Part shown: in pieces, positions 33,782 through 42,162 of the stretch | Position numbering within the stretch: position 1 is the stretch's first letter | How the letters are laid out: every line of letters begins with the position of its first letter | Source of the DNA: Aggregatibacter actinomycetemcomitans | Lineage (GTDB): Bacteria; Pseudomonadota; Gammaproteobacteria; Enterobacterales; Pasteurellaceae | Length of the DNA stretch: 59,668 bases | Direction of reading: 5' to 3' | Assembly (NCBI GenBank): GCA_017160915.1 | Contig: JACAWG010000081.1 | Span: forward strand, 21,189-80,856 | The notes under the pieces: generated by a model | What the model saw: the letters and a program-made list of their open reading frames with translations, nothing else | Databases searched by the model: none | What the model was told of the DNA's origin: nothing | Program-made: the position numbers and the translations under genes

Positions 33782-34516
33782 TTATTTTTTCACGAAGCCC
33801 TGTTGCTGCAAATAAGCCAACACTTTCGGACGAACCGGTTTATCCAGACTTTTAATCACATTGCGCGACCAATCCATGTCGATGTTGCTGCGCTGGCGAT
33901 AATACTCGGCGACCGTTGCGTTATATTCGTCAAGTTTGGCGGTATCCAACGGCTGATAACGGTTTTCAAAGAACAGGGTCTCTCTCGGTAAGCGCGGTTT
34001 GCTCGGCGGATCCTGATCGGGATAACCCAAACACATGCCCACTATCGGCAGGCAATGTTCCGGCAGATTCAGCAATTTGCCCACCGCTTCCATTTCATTA
34101 CGCAAGGAACCGATATACACCCCGCCCAATCCCAGGCTTTCCGCCGCCAACAGCACGTTTTGCGACATAATGCCGGTATCCACCGCACCGATCAGCAACA
34201 CTTCCGCATAATCCAGCTGCGCCGTCGGGCAAATTTGTTTGTGCTTATTAAAATCGACGCAGAACACCCAAAATTCTGGGGCGGATTTCACATATTCCTG
34301 ATTGGAGCTATACACCATCATTTGTTCACGAATTGCCGGTTCGGTAATACGCACGATGGAAACGCATTGCAAATGATTGGACGTGGAAGCAAAACGCGCC
34401 GCGTTGACCAAACGCTCAATAATTTTGTCATCAACGGGTTCATCGGTAAAACGGCGAATAGAACGGTGGGCTAAAATACAATCTAAGGTTTCGGAGGTAT
34501 ATTTTTTCTCAGACAT
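33782..34516 (-). CDS. nfsA: Oxygen-insensitive NADPH nitroreductase NfsA
   Basis: FMN-dependent two-electron reductase of nitroaromatics, quinones and chromate; loss causes nitrofuran resistance. 244 residues. The FMN-binding HRSIRRFTDEPVDD is at residue 17, followed by ARFASTSNHLQCVSIVRI, ESLGLGGVYIGSLRN, and the C-terminal MDWSRNVIKSLDKPVRP segment typical of NfsA. First gene of nfsA-rimK-ycfP and divergent from the glutaredoxin gene grxA, a pairing that suggests an oxidative or electrophile-stress module. Confidence 0.92.
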   Translation of the reverse strand: MSEKKYTSETLDCILAHRSIRRFTDEPVDDKIIERLVNAARFASTSNHLQCVSIVRITEPAIREQMMVYSSNQEYVKSAPEFWVFCVDFNKHKQICPTAQLDYAEVLLIGAVDTGIMSQNVLLAAESLGLGGVYIGSLRNEMEAVGKLLNLPEHCLPIVGMCLGYPDQDPPSKPRLPRETLFFENRYQPLDTAKLDEYNATVAEYYRQRSNIDMDWSRNVIKSLDKPVRPKVLAYLQQQGFVKK

Positions 34517-34584
34517 AAAAATTCCTTGTGTAGCACATTAAACTCGCCATATCTTACACCAATTACAATAATGCCGAAAAACAC

Positions 34585-34613
34585 TTTATTCTTTTTTCGC
34601 GAATCCTTAAAAT
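34585..34613 (+). promoter_or_regulatory. grxA promoter
   Basis: TTTATT (34585-34590), 17-base spacer, TAAAAT (34608-34613). I see no convincing OxyR site although grxA is OxyR-controlled in E. coli. Confidence 0.5.
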
Positions 34614-34643
34614 CAGCACAAACTCACTCAAAAAGGAAACATT

Positions 34644-34907
34644 ATGTTCGTTACAATTTATGGTCGCCTAAGTTGCCCTTATTGCGTTCGCGCCAAAACC
34701 TTAGCGGAAAAATTAAAAAATACCGTGGAAAATTTTGATTATCGTTACATCGACATTATTGAGCAAGGCATGAACAAAGAAGACATTGCCAAGATCATCG
34801 GCAAGCCGGTACAAACCGTGCCGCAGATTCTGATCGATGACAAACCCATCGGCGGTTGTACCGATTTTGAAGCCTTAATGGACGAGCAATTTGGCGATAT
34901 TGATTAA
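34644..34907 (+). CDS. grxA: Glutaredoxin 1
   Basis: 87-residue glutathione-dependent dithiol oxidoreductase that reduces ribonucleotide reductase and other proteins. The active site is CPYC (GRLSCPYCVRAK, residue 11-14), the cis-Pro segment is QTVPQILID near residue 60, and the glutathione-binding GGCTDFEAL follows. Both active-site cysteines are present. AAAGGA ribosome site. Alone on the plus strand, divergent from nfsA, followed by an uptake-signal terminator. Confidence 0.96.
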   Translation: MFVTIYGRLSCPYCVRAKTLAEKLKNTVENFDYRYIDIIEQGMNKEDIAKIIGKPVQTVPQILIDDKPIGGCTDFEALMDEQFGDID

Positions 34908-34920
34908 TTTCGTTTAATAA

Positions 34921-34964
34921 AAAAGTGCGGTGGAAAAAACACGTAAATTTTCCACCGCACTTTT
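34921..34964. terminator. Uptake-signal hairpin terminator between grxA and the srf locus
   Basis: AAAAGTGCGGTGGAAAA (34921-34937) and its exact complement at 34948-34964 form a 17-bp stem with T-runs on both strands. It can end grxA (plus) and the large minus-strand operon whose last stop is at 34979. Confidence 0.9.
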
Positions 34965-34978
34965 ATTTCATCGGAGCA

Positions 34979-36334
34979 TTAATTCGGCACCGTCACATCG
35001 GAAATCAGGCGCAAATCCGGGTTCACATAGACCACAGTGAAATTATCGCCCTGCTTCACCACTTCCACCATTTTGATTTTGCGCTGACATTCGCGGATCG
35101 GTCTGCGATAAGCGTAGGTGCGCATTCTGTCATTAAGCTTAATTTGCAGCTCAAAGCCGTGTCCGCTATCCAACAGCTTACACATATAACCGCCCGGCAC
35201 TTGGTGCGCGCCGAATTGTTCCACGGTGAACACATAGCGTCCGTTCGGCATTTTGTTACGATTCACCGCGACAATATTTTCCACAGGAGAGGTGAAGTTG
35301 CGCTTTTTACTGCCGCACCCCACGCCGTTCATATCCACGTCGAGCACCGCATAACCGTTGGAACATTTATTGGCGTTTGCGTTTAAGGTATTGAGCTGCA
35401 AGTCCAAATCCTCACCGTTATGCCACGCCAACGACGCACGGAAATCGCCGTTCGGATTACCGCCCGAGGCTTTCACTTTTTCCGCAATGCTGTTATCGAT
35501 TTTCTTCGGCTGCTGAACGATTTTCTTCTCTTCTTTTGGTTTCACCTCTTTTTTCGGTTTCACTTTCTCTTTCTTCGACTCCGGCTTCGGCACTTCTTTC
35601 TTCGGTTCAGGTTTCGGTTCTTCCTTCACCGGTTCCGGTTTCGGCTCCTCTTTTGGCGGTTCAGGCTGCGGTTCCGGTTTTGGCTCCTCTTTCACCGGCT
35701 CCGGCTTCGGTTCCTCTTTCGGCGGTTCCGGCTTCGGCTCCGGTTTGGCGATTTCAATTTTCACCGGTTCCGTCGGTTCGGGTTTAACCGGTTCCGAACG
35801 GAAGAAGAACCACCACGCCAAGCCACCCAGCAATAGCAACAATAACGGCAACAACCAAAGCCACCAACGGGATTTCGTCGAAACCGGCGCTACCTGCGGA
35901 ACGGGAATCGGCTTTTTGCCTAACCCCCAACCGGTGATGACAGGTTGTTTATTCACCACATAAATTTGGATGCTGTCATGTTGTGCCGCGTCGGTTAATC
36001 TTTCCAGCAATGCACCTTGTTCGGCGGAAATCGCGCCTTTTTGCAACATGTCCTGACGCAATTTATCAATAGACATCAGCCGTTGGGCAATCAGATCTTC
36101 CGCCTGTTTTCTCGCTTGTTGATCGCGCTCCGAATTGCCCAACAAATAGGGCTGACCTTGCAATTCGGAATACCATTCCACAATATTGCCGTTCACTTCC
36201 GGACGCGCCAACATGGACGAGGTACTCGGCGGCAAATGGCGATTTAAGAGACTGACAATATCATCATAATGTCCGAACAGCTCAACGGTTGCGCTATTTT
36301 GTTGTTCTAACGTAATTCGCGCCAAACGCTGCAT
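34979..36334 (-). CDS. Single-pass membrane protein with Pro-rich stalk and YfaP/DUF2135-like head
   Basis: 451 residues. Cytoplasmic module 1-150 (MQRLARITL start, LPPSTSSMLARPEVNG, VEWYSELQGQPYLL, QPVITGWGLGKKP) shared with the next two genes upstream; one membrane helix about 157-178 (WWLWLLPLLLLLLGG); a TonB-like Lys/Pro/Glu stalk about 180-285 long enough to cross the periplasm; then a beta-rich head about 290-451 with SLAWHNGEDLDLQLN, LDVDMNGVGCG, PVENIV and GRYVFTVEQF. That head pattern resembles the YfaP/DUF2135 beta-sandwich (W..DLDL, LD.D..G..P.E, G.Y...V). Four or more Cys may form disulfides. Last gene of the thirteen-gene locus. Ribosome site AGGGAG. Function unknown. Confidence 0.85.
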   Translation of the reverse strand: MQRLARITLEQQNSATVELFGHYDDIVSLLNRHLPPSTSSMLARPEVNGNIVEWYSELQGQPYLLGNSERDQQARKQAEDLIAQRLMSIDKLRQDMLQKGAISAEQGALLERLTDAAQHDSIQIYVVNKQPVITGWGLGKKPIPVPQVAPVSTKSRWWLWLLPLLLLLLGGLAWWFFFRSEPVKPEPTEPVKIEIAKPEPKPEPPKEEPKPEPVKEEPKPEPQPEPPKEEPKPEPVKEEPKPEPKKEVPKPESKKEKVKPKKEVKPKEEKKIVQQPKKIDNSIAEKVKASGGNPNGDFRASLAWHNGEDLDLQLNTLNANANKCSNGYAVLDVDMNGVGCGSKKRNFTSPVENIVAVNRNKMPNGRYVFTVEQFGAHQVPGGYMCKLLDSGHGFELQIKLNDRMRTYAYRRPIRECQRKIKMVEVVKQGDNFTVVYVNPDLRLISDVTVPN

Positions 36335-36391
36335 AGCGACTCCCTAAAAAACATTTTAAATTTCGACCGCACTTTTTCCCTTAATGTGCGG

Positions 36392-37864
36392 TTATTTACA
36401 TTCTTCTTTTTCTACCATCGGCTTAATCGCCTGATTGATCATGTTGGTGACTTGCGCACGATTATTGGCGGTAAAGACTTTGCCTTTAGTCGCCGTAGCA
36501 AGGCAATTTGCCGCTTTCGCGCCACCAATATCCACCACATTGATTTTCAGTTTCGGTTTTTGTTTGGCTAATTGGTGGGCAAGACCACATACATCATGTT
36601 GACGACCATCACAATTATCCGCCCCATCACTCAATACCAAAATAAAAGCATCGCGTTTAACACCGTCAACCATTGCCGCCGCTTGTTTTAAGCCGCTGTA
36701 AAGCGCGGTACCAACGCCTTGATCCGTTTCCTTCGGCATCAATGATCGGATCTGCGCTTTTAACGCTTTCCGTTTACCCGGGCCAAACATACCGTGATTG
36801 CGTGCGCCCGGACACATTTTCAAACTGACTAAACCAATGTCAATATTCGGATCGATTTTATCGATAATTGATGAGGCAGATTTCTTCGCCACATTAATTC
36901 GATTCGGTTCACGACGCATATAAGCCAGCTCTTCCTCAGACACACCAACCATCTGCCAGCGTCGTTCAAACTCATCTATTGCCGTCTTGCTTTCACTTAA
37001 TGACCATAACATTGAACCGGAATCATCAAACACAATCACCATTTGCGGGCGTTGTGCCGGGGTAATGGTTTTGGTGCAATATTTCGGTTTTTCCACCTTC
37101 GGCGGTTCTTCCACTTTCGCCACTTCCTCGACTTTTGGCGGTTCTTCAACCGGTGGCTCTTCAACTTTTGGTGGTTCTTCTACCTTCGGTTCTTCCGGTT
37201 CAGGAATAAACTCAAGCTGTTGCGGTTCCGGCTTCGGCTCTTCCTTCGGCGGTTCAGGTTTTGGCTCCGGTTTGGCAATTTCAATTTTCACCGGTTCCGT
37301 CGGTTCGGGTTTGGCGGGTTCAGGGCGGAAGAAGAACCACCACGCCAAGCCGCCCAGCAATAGCAACAATAACGGCAACAACCAAAGCCACCAACGGGAT
37401 TTGGCAGGAACAGGCGCCACAGGTGGTGGCACCAGAATCGGCTTTTTACCCAATCCCCAACCGGTAATCACAGGTTGTTTGTTGACAATATAAATTTGGA
37501 TGGAATCATGCTGCGCCGCGTCAATCACGCGCTCCAATAAGCTCGTCTGTTCCGCGCTAATGCTGCCTTTTTGCACCAGTTCCGCGCGCAATGTATCCAC
37601 CGCAGCCAAACGTTGCGCAATCAGGGCTTCCGCTTGTTTACGGGCTTGTTGATCACGCTCGGAATTACCCAACAAATAGGGTTGCCCCTGCAAATCGGAA
37701 TACCATTCCACGATATTGCCGTTCACTTCCGGACGCGCCAACATAGACGCGGTACTCGGCGGTAAATGGCGGAGCAATATTGCCGTGATGTCATCGTAGT
37801 GGCTAAATAGCTCAACGGCTGCGCTATTTTGTTGATCCAGATTTACTCTTGCTAAACGTTGCAT
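36392..37864 (-). CDS. Single-pass membrane protein with Pro-rich stalk and intact VWA domain
   Basis: About 490 residues; start at 37864 (MQRLARVNL) chosen because GGAGA precedes it and the two paralogues begin the same way. The cytoplasmic module and membrane helix (about 157-178) are nearly identical to those of the gene at 34979, also at DNA level. The stalk (about 180-265) is Pro/Glu/Val-rich (VEEPPKVEEP repeats). The periplasmic VWA domain (about 278-490) has a complete MIDAS: DDSGSM, the Thr in GTALYSG and the Asp in LSDGAD, so it should bind a divalent metal and a protein ligand. Several Cys suggest disulfides. Function unknown; a sensing or scaffold role is inferred. Confidence 0.88.
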   Translation of the reverse strand: MQRLARVNLDQQNSAAVELFSHYDDITAILLRHLPPSTASMLARPEVNGNIVEWYSDLQGQPYLLGNSERDQQARKQAEALIAQRLAAVDTLRAELVQKGSISAEQTSLLERVIDAAQHDSIQIYIVNKQPVITGWGLGKKPILVPPPVAPVPAKSRWWLWLLPLLLLLLGGLAWWFFFRPEPAKPEPTEPVKIEIAKPEPKPEPPKEEPKPEPQQLEFIPEPEEPKVEEPPKVEEPPVEEPPKVEEVAKVEEPPKVEKPKYCTKTITPAQRPQMVIVFDDSGSMLWSLSESKTAIDEFERRWQMVGVSEEELAYMRREPNRINVAKKSASSIIDKIDPNIDIGLVSLKMCPGARNHGMFGPGKRKALKAQIRSLMPKETDQGVGTALYSGLKQAAAMVDGVKRDAFILVLSDGADNCDGRQHDVCGLAHQLAKQKPKLKINVVDIGGAKAANCLATATKGKVFTANNRAQVTNMINQAIKPMVEKEECK

Positions 37865-37906
37865 ACGTTCTCCAAATTCAAAAACGCGGGAAAAAACCAC
37901 CGCACT

Positions 37907-39205
37907 TTATTCGCAAATTTCCTGTTGTACCGATTTCATAGCCTGTTTAATGGCATCGGTTAATTTTTCTTGGCTGGTCATGTCGTGTTCAAAAATCTGC
38001 CCGCCGGTGGCTTTTGCCAGGCAATCCGTAGCATTCCACGGGGAATTGATGTTCACGATATTCACTTTTAATTTCGGACGCTGCTTGGCGACATCGTCGA
38101 TTAAAGCACAGAGTTTGCGCTCCGTACAATCGCCGTTGCCCTCGGTAATCAGCACGATTAATGCTTCACGCTGTTTACCGTCAAGCAATGTTAAGGCTTT
38201 TTCCAGCCCTTCATAAATCGGCGTGCCCGGTACACGATGATCGCGCACATTCATATTTTTTACTTTTTCTTTCAATTGGTTGCGCTGTGCATTTGGGAAA
38301 ATGCCATGATTAATCGCCGCAGAAACATCAGGCGATTTGCTTACGCAACTTTGCAACTCGATTAAACCGATATCAATGGCATTCGGAATATCATCAATCA
38401 GGTGATTAACCGCTTCTTTTGCCGCAACGGAGCGATTCGGTTGGCGATCCATATAGTCAATTTCTTGTTGCGGAAGGCGTTGTTCCAGTAATTTGCCATC
38501 AAAGGCTTTGATCGACGCTTTGCTTTCCAGCAATGTGTATTTCATGCCGGATGCGTTATTGAAGATAATCGCCAATTGCGGAATATCCTGATGACTTTCC
38601 ACTTTGCGACAATGTTTCGGAGGCAGTGTCGCGACGGGTTCGCTCGGCGTGATTTGCGGGCGGAAGTAAAACCACCACAGTAAGAATCCCATAAGTAAAA
38701 GCAAAAAAAGAAGAAGGAACCCTAACCATAAGCGGGCATTTTTGGACTTAACCAGGGTTGGAAGCGGTTCGGGCGTGGTATTTTTTCGCAATCCCCAACC
38801 GGTGATTACCGGCTGATGGTTCACCAGATGAATTTGTATTTCATGGTTTCCGACAAGATCGACAAGTTTTTTCAGATGGGTTGATAATTCGGGCGTTATC
38901 GCACCTTTTTGCTGCAAATCGCGGCATAATGCGTCAATATCCTGCAAGCGGGAGTTAATGAGCTTTTTTGCCGTTTCCCGTGCGTTTAAGTCGGCGGCGG
39001 AATTGCCTTCCAATAAATGAGGCTGCCCTTGCAGGTCAGAATACCATTCAACCGTCTCACCATGGATTTCAGGGCGCGCCAACATGGTTGCCGTGCTCGG
39101 CGGCAAATGGCGATTTAATAGCGCTACGATGTCATCGTAGTGACTAAAGAGATCAACGGCTTCTTGATGATATTGATCCAATCCGACCCGCGCCAGACGC
39201 TGCAT
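37907..39205 (-). CDS. Single-pass membrane protein with degenerate VWA domain
   Basis: 432 residues, a more diverged paralogue of the gene at 36392. Cytoplasmic module 1-140 (MQRLARVGL, LPPSTATMLARPEIHG, VEWYSDLQGQPHLL, QPVITGWGLRK), membrane helix about 156-178 (FLLLFLLLLMGFLLWWFYF), then almost no stalk before the VWA domain (from about residue 207). The MIDAS is degraded: IIFNNASGM replaces the DxSxS line and ITEGNGD replaces the second Asp, although GTPIYEG keeps the Thr. It probably cannot bind metal normally and may be a structural partner of the intact VWA protein. Ribosome site AAGGAA. Confidence 0.87.
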   Translation of the reverse strand: MQRLARVGLDQYHQEAVDLFSHYDDIVALLNRHLPPSTATMLARPEIHGETVEWYSDLQGQPHLLEGNSAADLNARETAKKLINSRLQDIDALCRDLQQKGAITPELSTHLKKLVDLVGNHEIQIHLVNHQPVITGWGLRKNTTPEPLPTLVKSKNARLWLGFLLLFLLLLMGFLLWWFYFRPQITPSEPVATLPPKHCRKVESHQDIPQLAIIFNNASGMKYTLLESKASIKAFDGKLLEQRLPQQEIDYMDRQPNRSVAAKEAVNHLIDDIPNAIDIGLIELQSCVSKSPDVSAAINHGIFPNAQRNQLKEKVKNMNVRDHRVPGTPIYEGLEKALTLLDGKQREALIVLITEGNGDCTERKLCALIDDVAKQRPKLKVNIVNINSPWNATDCLAKATGGQIFEHDMTSQEKLTDAIKQAMKSVQQEICE

Positions 39206-39273
39206 AGTATTCCTTAAAACAAAAAACGCCGCAAAAAGTCACCGCACTTTTTGAGACTCAAAGCGGAATAAAA

Positions 39274-39294
39274 GGGCTACCTGCTCAGTAGCCC
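39274..39294 (-). terminator. Hairpin dividing the srf locus
   Basis: GGGCTAC (39274-39280) and GTAGCCC (39288-39294). On the minus strand it is followed by TTTTA, and it lies just past the second lipoprotein gene. It may attenuate transcription, giving the three VWA/YfaP-type genes lower or independent expression. An uptake-signal hairpin also occupies this gap (about 39233-39252). Confidence 0.6.
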
Positions 39295-39301
39295 CGATTT
39301 T

Positions 39302-39793
39302 TTATTGTAAACCTAATGCCTTTTGCAAATTAGATAACTTACGTTGTAATTGCTCCAGCTCCGCTTGTTTTTCCATTTCGGAACCGCCGCTGTTGTTCAC
39401 CGCTTTCATTTGTTTTTCAACTTCGGCGATTTCAGCCTGCAAGTCTTGTCTGCCTTTGGCTTTTTGCTTCAATTCGGCGGTCAGTTTATCCACCGATTGA
39501 TTTAACTTGGCTTGCTGCGCTTTTTTCTGTGCAATGGATTGATTAACCGATTTTTGCTGCGCTTTGATGTCTGCATAAATCTTATTAAATTTGGCATTTT
39601 CTTTCTTCGCGTCTAACACCAATTTTTCTTTTTGCTCAATGCGTTTGTCGTAACTGCCGGAAAATTGGCAGGTGGCTTTGCTGAAAATGTTTAATTCAAC
39701 GCTCGGATCGCATTCTTCCGGCGTGTTGGTGCATGCAGAAAGCATCACTGCCGCGCCAAAAAGTGCGGTGGTTTTTAATAACGTTTTTTTCAT
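39302..39793 (-). CDS. Coiled-coil lipoprotein
   Basis: 163 residues. Lipobox MLSAC (Cys 21); residues +2/+3 are Thr/Asn, so outer-membrane sorting is likely. Two more Cys lie in the first 25 mature residues (EECDPS, ATCQF). From about residue 55 on the protein is a long Lys/Gln/Glu-rich coiled coil (KLVLDAKKENAKF to LQRKLSNLQKALGL). No family recognised. It follows the other lipoprotein by 9 bases, with ribosome site TTAAGGAG. In type VI clusters a lipoprotein (TagQ) accompanies the TagRST proteins; this or the next gene could be the equivalent, but sequence similarity is not evident to me. Confidence 0.82.
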   Translation of the reverse strand: MKKTLLKTTALFGAAVMLSACTNTPEECDPSVELNIFSKATCQFSGSYDKRIEQKEKLVLDAKKENAKFNKIYADIKAQQKSVNQSIAQKKAQQAKLNQSVDKLTAELKQKAKGRQDLQAEIAEVEKQMKAVNNSGGSEMEKQAELEQLQRKLSNLQKALGLQ

Positions 39794-39802
39794 ACAATCT
39801 CC

Positions 39803-40519
39803 TTAACCAACATTCAAGGCATTACGTTGTTGCGACACAAGGGCAACTTGTTTTTCTAAGGTCGAAATTTGTTTTTGATATTGCGCGATTTGGGAATCTA
39901 ACTTCGCTACATCCATACCAGTGCCACGCTCTTGTTGCGCTACGCTTTTCCAGTCTCTTTCGCTTTCTTTCATTTTTTTCAATTTATCGTTTAAGTAAGC
40001 GATATTGCTGTCAATTTCTTTCAGCTGACGTCTGGCTTCGTCTTTTTGAATGCTGTTATTTTTTAATTGCGAGTTCAAATTCGCCAAGGTTCTTTGGTTT
40101 TGGCTTAACACGGTTTTTGCCGAATTCGCCAAGGTTCTGGCTTCTTGGGTATTTTTGTTCAAATCTTTCAAATAGGCGTTTAAACGTTGCTCTTTATTGG
40201 CGTAATTGGTGCGTTGTTGTTCTAAGTAATAGTTACCGCCCATTAAAATACCGCAACCGGCAACCGCCGCCACAGCGGAGCAAAGCGCCGCATTATCCGT
40301 ACCGCTCAACAAACAGGCGCCCACACCGACAGCCGCCCCCGCCGCACAGGCGGTTAAGCCGGATTTGCTGAAAAATTCCGCTTGATTGCCTGACGTTAAA
40401 CGACTGTCCACATCAGATGTCGAACCGAAACCCGGCATACTTTCGCAACCGGCTAATACCAAGGTGGCGGATAATGTGAACACGCCTAACAGGGATTTTT
40501 TAGATTGAAGATTAAACAT
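39803..40519 (-). CDS. Lipoprotein with glycine-rich hydrophobic hairpin and coiled coil
   Basis: 238 residues. Lipobox LAGC (Cys 25). Residues about 50-100 form a Gly/Ala/Cys-rich hydrophobic pair (ACAAGAAVGVGACLLSG, ALCSAVAAVAGCGILMGG) resembling a glycine-zipper insert that could embed in a membrane. The rest (about 105-235) is coiled coil. Its architecture is a candidate TagQ-like outer-membrane anchor, by position rather than by recognised homology. Ribosome site AAAGGA; gap of 44 bases to the SUMF1 gene. Confidence 0.82.
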   Translation of the reverse strand: MFNLQSKKSLLGVFTLSATLVLAGCESMPGFGSTSDVDSRLTSGNQAEFFSKSGLTACAAGAAVGVGACLLSGTDNAALCSAVAAVAGCGILMGGNYYLEQQRTNYANKEQRLNAYLKDLNKNTQEARTLANSAKTVLSQNQRTLANLNSQLKNNSIQKDEARRQLKEIDSNIAYLNDKLKKMKESERDWKSVAQQERGTGMDVAKLDSQIAQYQKQISTLEKQVALVSQQRNALNVG

Positions 40520-40563
40520 ATTTTGTTTTCCTTTTATGATAAAAACCGTTTTGCGATAGGGCG

Positions 40564-42162
40564 TTATTTTACGTCACGACAACTTTTTAACCAAGCATCG
40601 CGATCAACTTTTCCATCTTTGTTATATTGAGATAATTGCTCCCAATAGGATTGAATAAATTGCGCCGCATTATTTTTCTCGCGATTTTGCAGGCGTTGTT
40701 TGGTGGCGTCCACTTGTTTTTCAATCATAGCGACGTTGTATAAGGTGGCGTTGTCCACCAGCGTATCCGCGTAGTATTTCAACGTGAATTTCAGGGCGTT
40801 TTCCGCTTTCAGTTTTTTCTCGTTCAGATTATTAATCTGCTCATCGGAACACAAGCCTTCTTTCGGCGCGCCGTCACAGGTTTGTTTGATATTCTCCACC
40901 AGATTCAAGGCGTTTTGATAAGTGTTATCCAAATCCACAATGTTGGTACACAAGAAACCACCCAAACGTAAGGATGCCTGAATGGCGGAATCACGTTGCT
41001 CATCGCGCGCCTGATTGGCTTGACGTAAAGTATCGTTGAGTTTTTTCAGTTCTTTTTCTAACTGTGCTTTCTCAATGGTTTGGTTTTGCACATCTTTTGC
41101 CAACTGCTCTAATTGCCCCACCACATTGGAACCGGCGCCGTGCTTGTCGTCTTTGTTATCATCGCGCCCCAGTTTCGCCCATTCCTCTTTAAGCTCTTTG
41201 ATCCGTTGCGCCGACGTCAGCACGGGCGCAACCAACGCTACCCGGAAACCGATGTCTTTGGCTTTGTCGGCATTGCCGTTGTTATACAGCGGGCGTTCAA
41301 TACGATAGGCATTATTCAGGCTTTCGGCGGAATTTAAATAGCTACCGCCACGCACGGTCACGCCGCCGCTTTGTCCGTGATAATGATCCAAACGATTCAG
41401 TTTGAAGGCATCAAACATCATTTCTGCGGCATTACCTAAAGTATCAAACAGACCTAACGGATTGCCTTCCAGCTGACCGGTTAATTGAATTTTGCCGTTG
41501 GCATTTTTGTTGCTCCACACATAATTTTCCGCCCCGTCTTTCATCGGGAAGAGCGGTTCGCGGAATTCGGAAGAAGACACCGCCGCCCCACCGCGCGCCG
41601 CATATTCCCATTCGGTATTGGTCGGTAAGCGAACGAAACCTTTCGCACCATCTTCACTCGGCAATTTATCCGCCGCATTTTTCAGCAGCCATTCGTTATA
41701 TTTACGGGTGAATTCCACAGCATCAAACCAGCTCACTTCCGTCATCGGCAAACGCCCCTTCATATTTGCCGACGGGCATTGTTCGTTCATCACCGATTGA
41801 TACTGTAACTGCGACACTTCATATTTCGCCAGCAAGAAATAACGCCCCTGCGCTTTGTCACCGAAGCTGCCCGCAATAAAATTCGGCGTGGAATGTTCCG
41901 CGATTTGGTCGGCGGAATTGTCACTGCCCAGCACCACGCTTTTTTCCTGTAACGGAGAATTGGTTTCGGTTTTAATCACACGGAACACCATGTTGCCGTC
42001 ACAAGGCATCGGTAACACCACATCCCCCTCTAAAGGTTTCGGGTTATACAATTTTTCTTCCCAGGGCGCCGCGTGGACGACTTGCGCCACCAATTGCGCG
42101 AAAAGTGCGGTGGAAAAAAAAGTTATTTTTGCGTTGCGCCATTGCTTCGTTGTGTTAGACAT
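40564..42162 (-). CDS. Exported SUMF1/FGE-fold protein, TagR-like
   Basis: 532 residues with an N-terminal signal segment (about 12-32). The SUMF1/formylglycine-generating-enzyme fold covers about 60-310: YEVSQLQYQSVM, MTEVSWFDAVEFTRKYNEWL, VRLPTNTEWEYAARGG, LGLFDTLGNAAEMMFD, VTVRGGSYLNSAESL and DIGFRVAL, all in family order. The catalytic Cys pair expected after RGGSY is missing, so it is not an active FGE; the type VI regulator TagR is likewise a non-catalytic SUMF1 protein. A coiled coil (about 345-400) and a helical domain with four Cys follow. It overlaps the permease gene by 8 bases, as tagS-tagR neighbours. Confidence 0.85.
   Translation of the reverse strand: MSNTTKQWRNAKITFFSTALFAQLVAQVVHAAPWEEKLYNPKPLEGDVVLPMPCDGNMVFRVIKTETNSPLQEKSVVLGSDNSADQIAEHSTPNFIAGSFGDKAQGRYFLLAKYEVSQLQYQSVMNEQCPSANMKGRLPMTEVSWFDAVEFTRKYNEWLLKNAADKLPSEDGAKGFVRLPTNTEWEYAARGGAAVSSSEFREPLFPMKDGAENYVWSNKNANGKIQLTGQLEGNPLGLFDTLGNAAEMMFDAFKLNRLDHYHGQSGGVTVRGGSYLNSAESLNNAYRIERPLYNNGNADKAKDIGFRVALVAPVLTSAQRIKELKEEWAKLGRDDNKDDKHGAGSNVVGQLEQLAKDVQNQTIEKAQLEKELKKLNDTLRQANQARDEQRDSAIQASLRLGGFLCTNIVDLDNTYQNALNLVENIKQTCDGAPKEGLCSDEQINNLNEKKLKAENALKFTLKYYADTLVDNATLYNVAMIEKQVDATKQRLQNREKNNAAQFIQSYWEQLSQYNKDGKVDRDAWLKSCRDVK

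Noticed and set aside
35420-37493. Plus-strand frames rich in Phe/Arg/Ser/Gly opposite the stalk-protein genes
   Set aside because: They are antisense shadows of the Pro/Glu/Lys-rich stalks, with no ribosome sites or family features.
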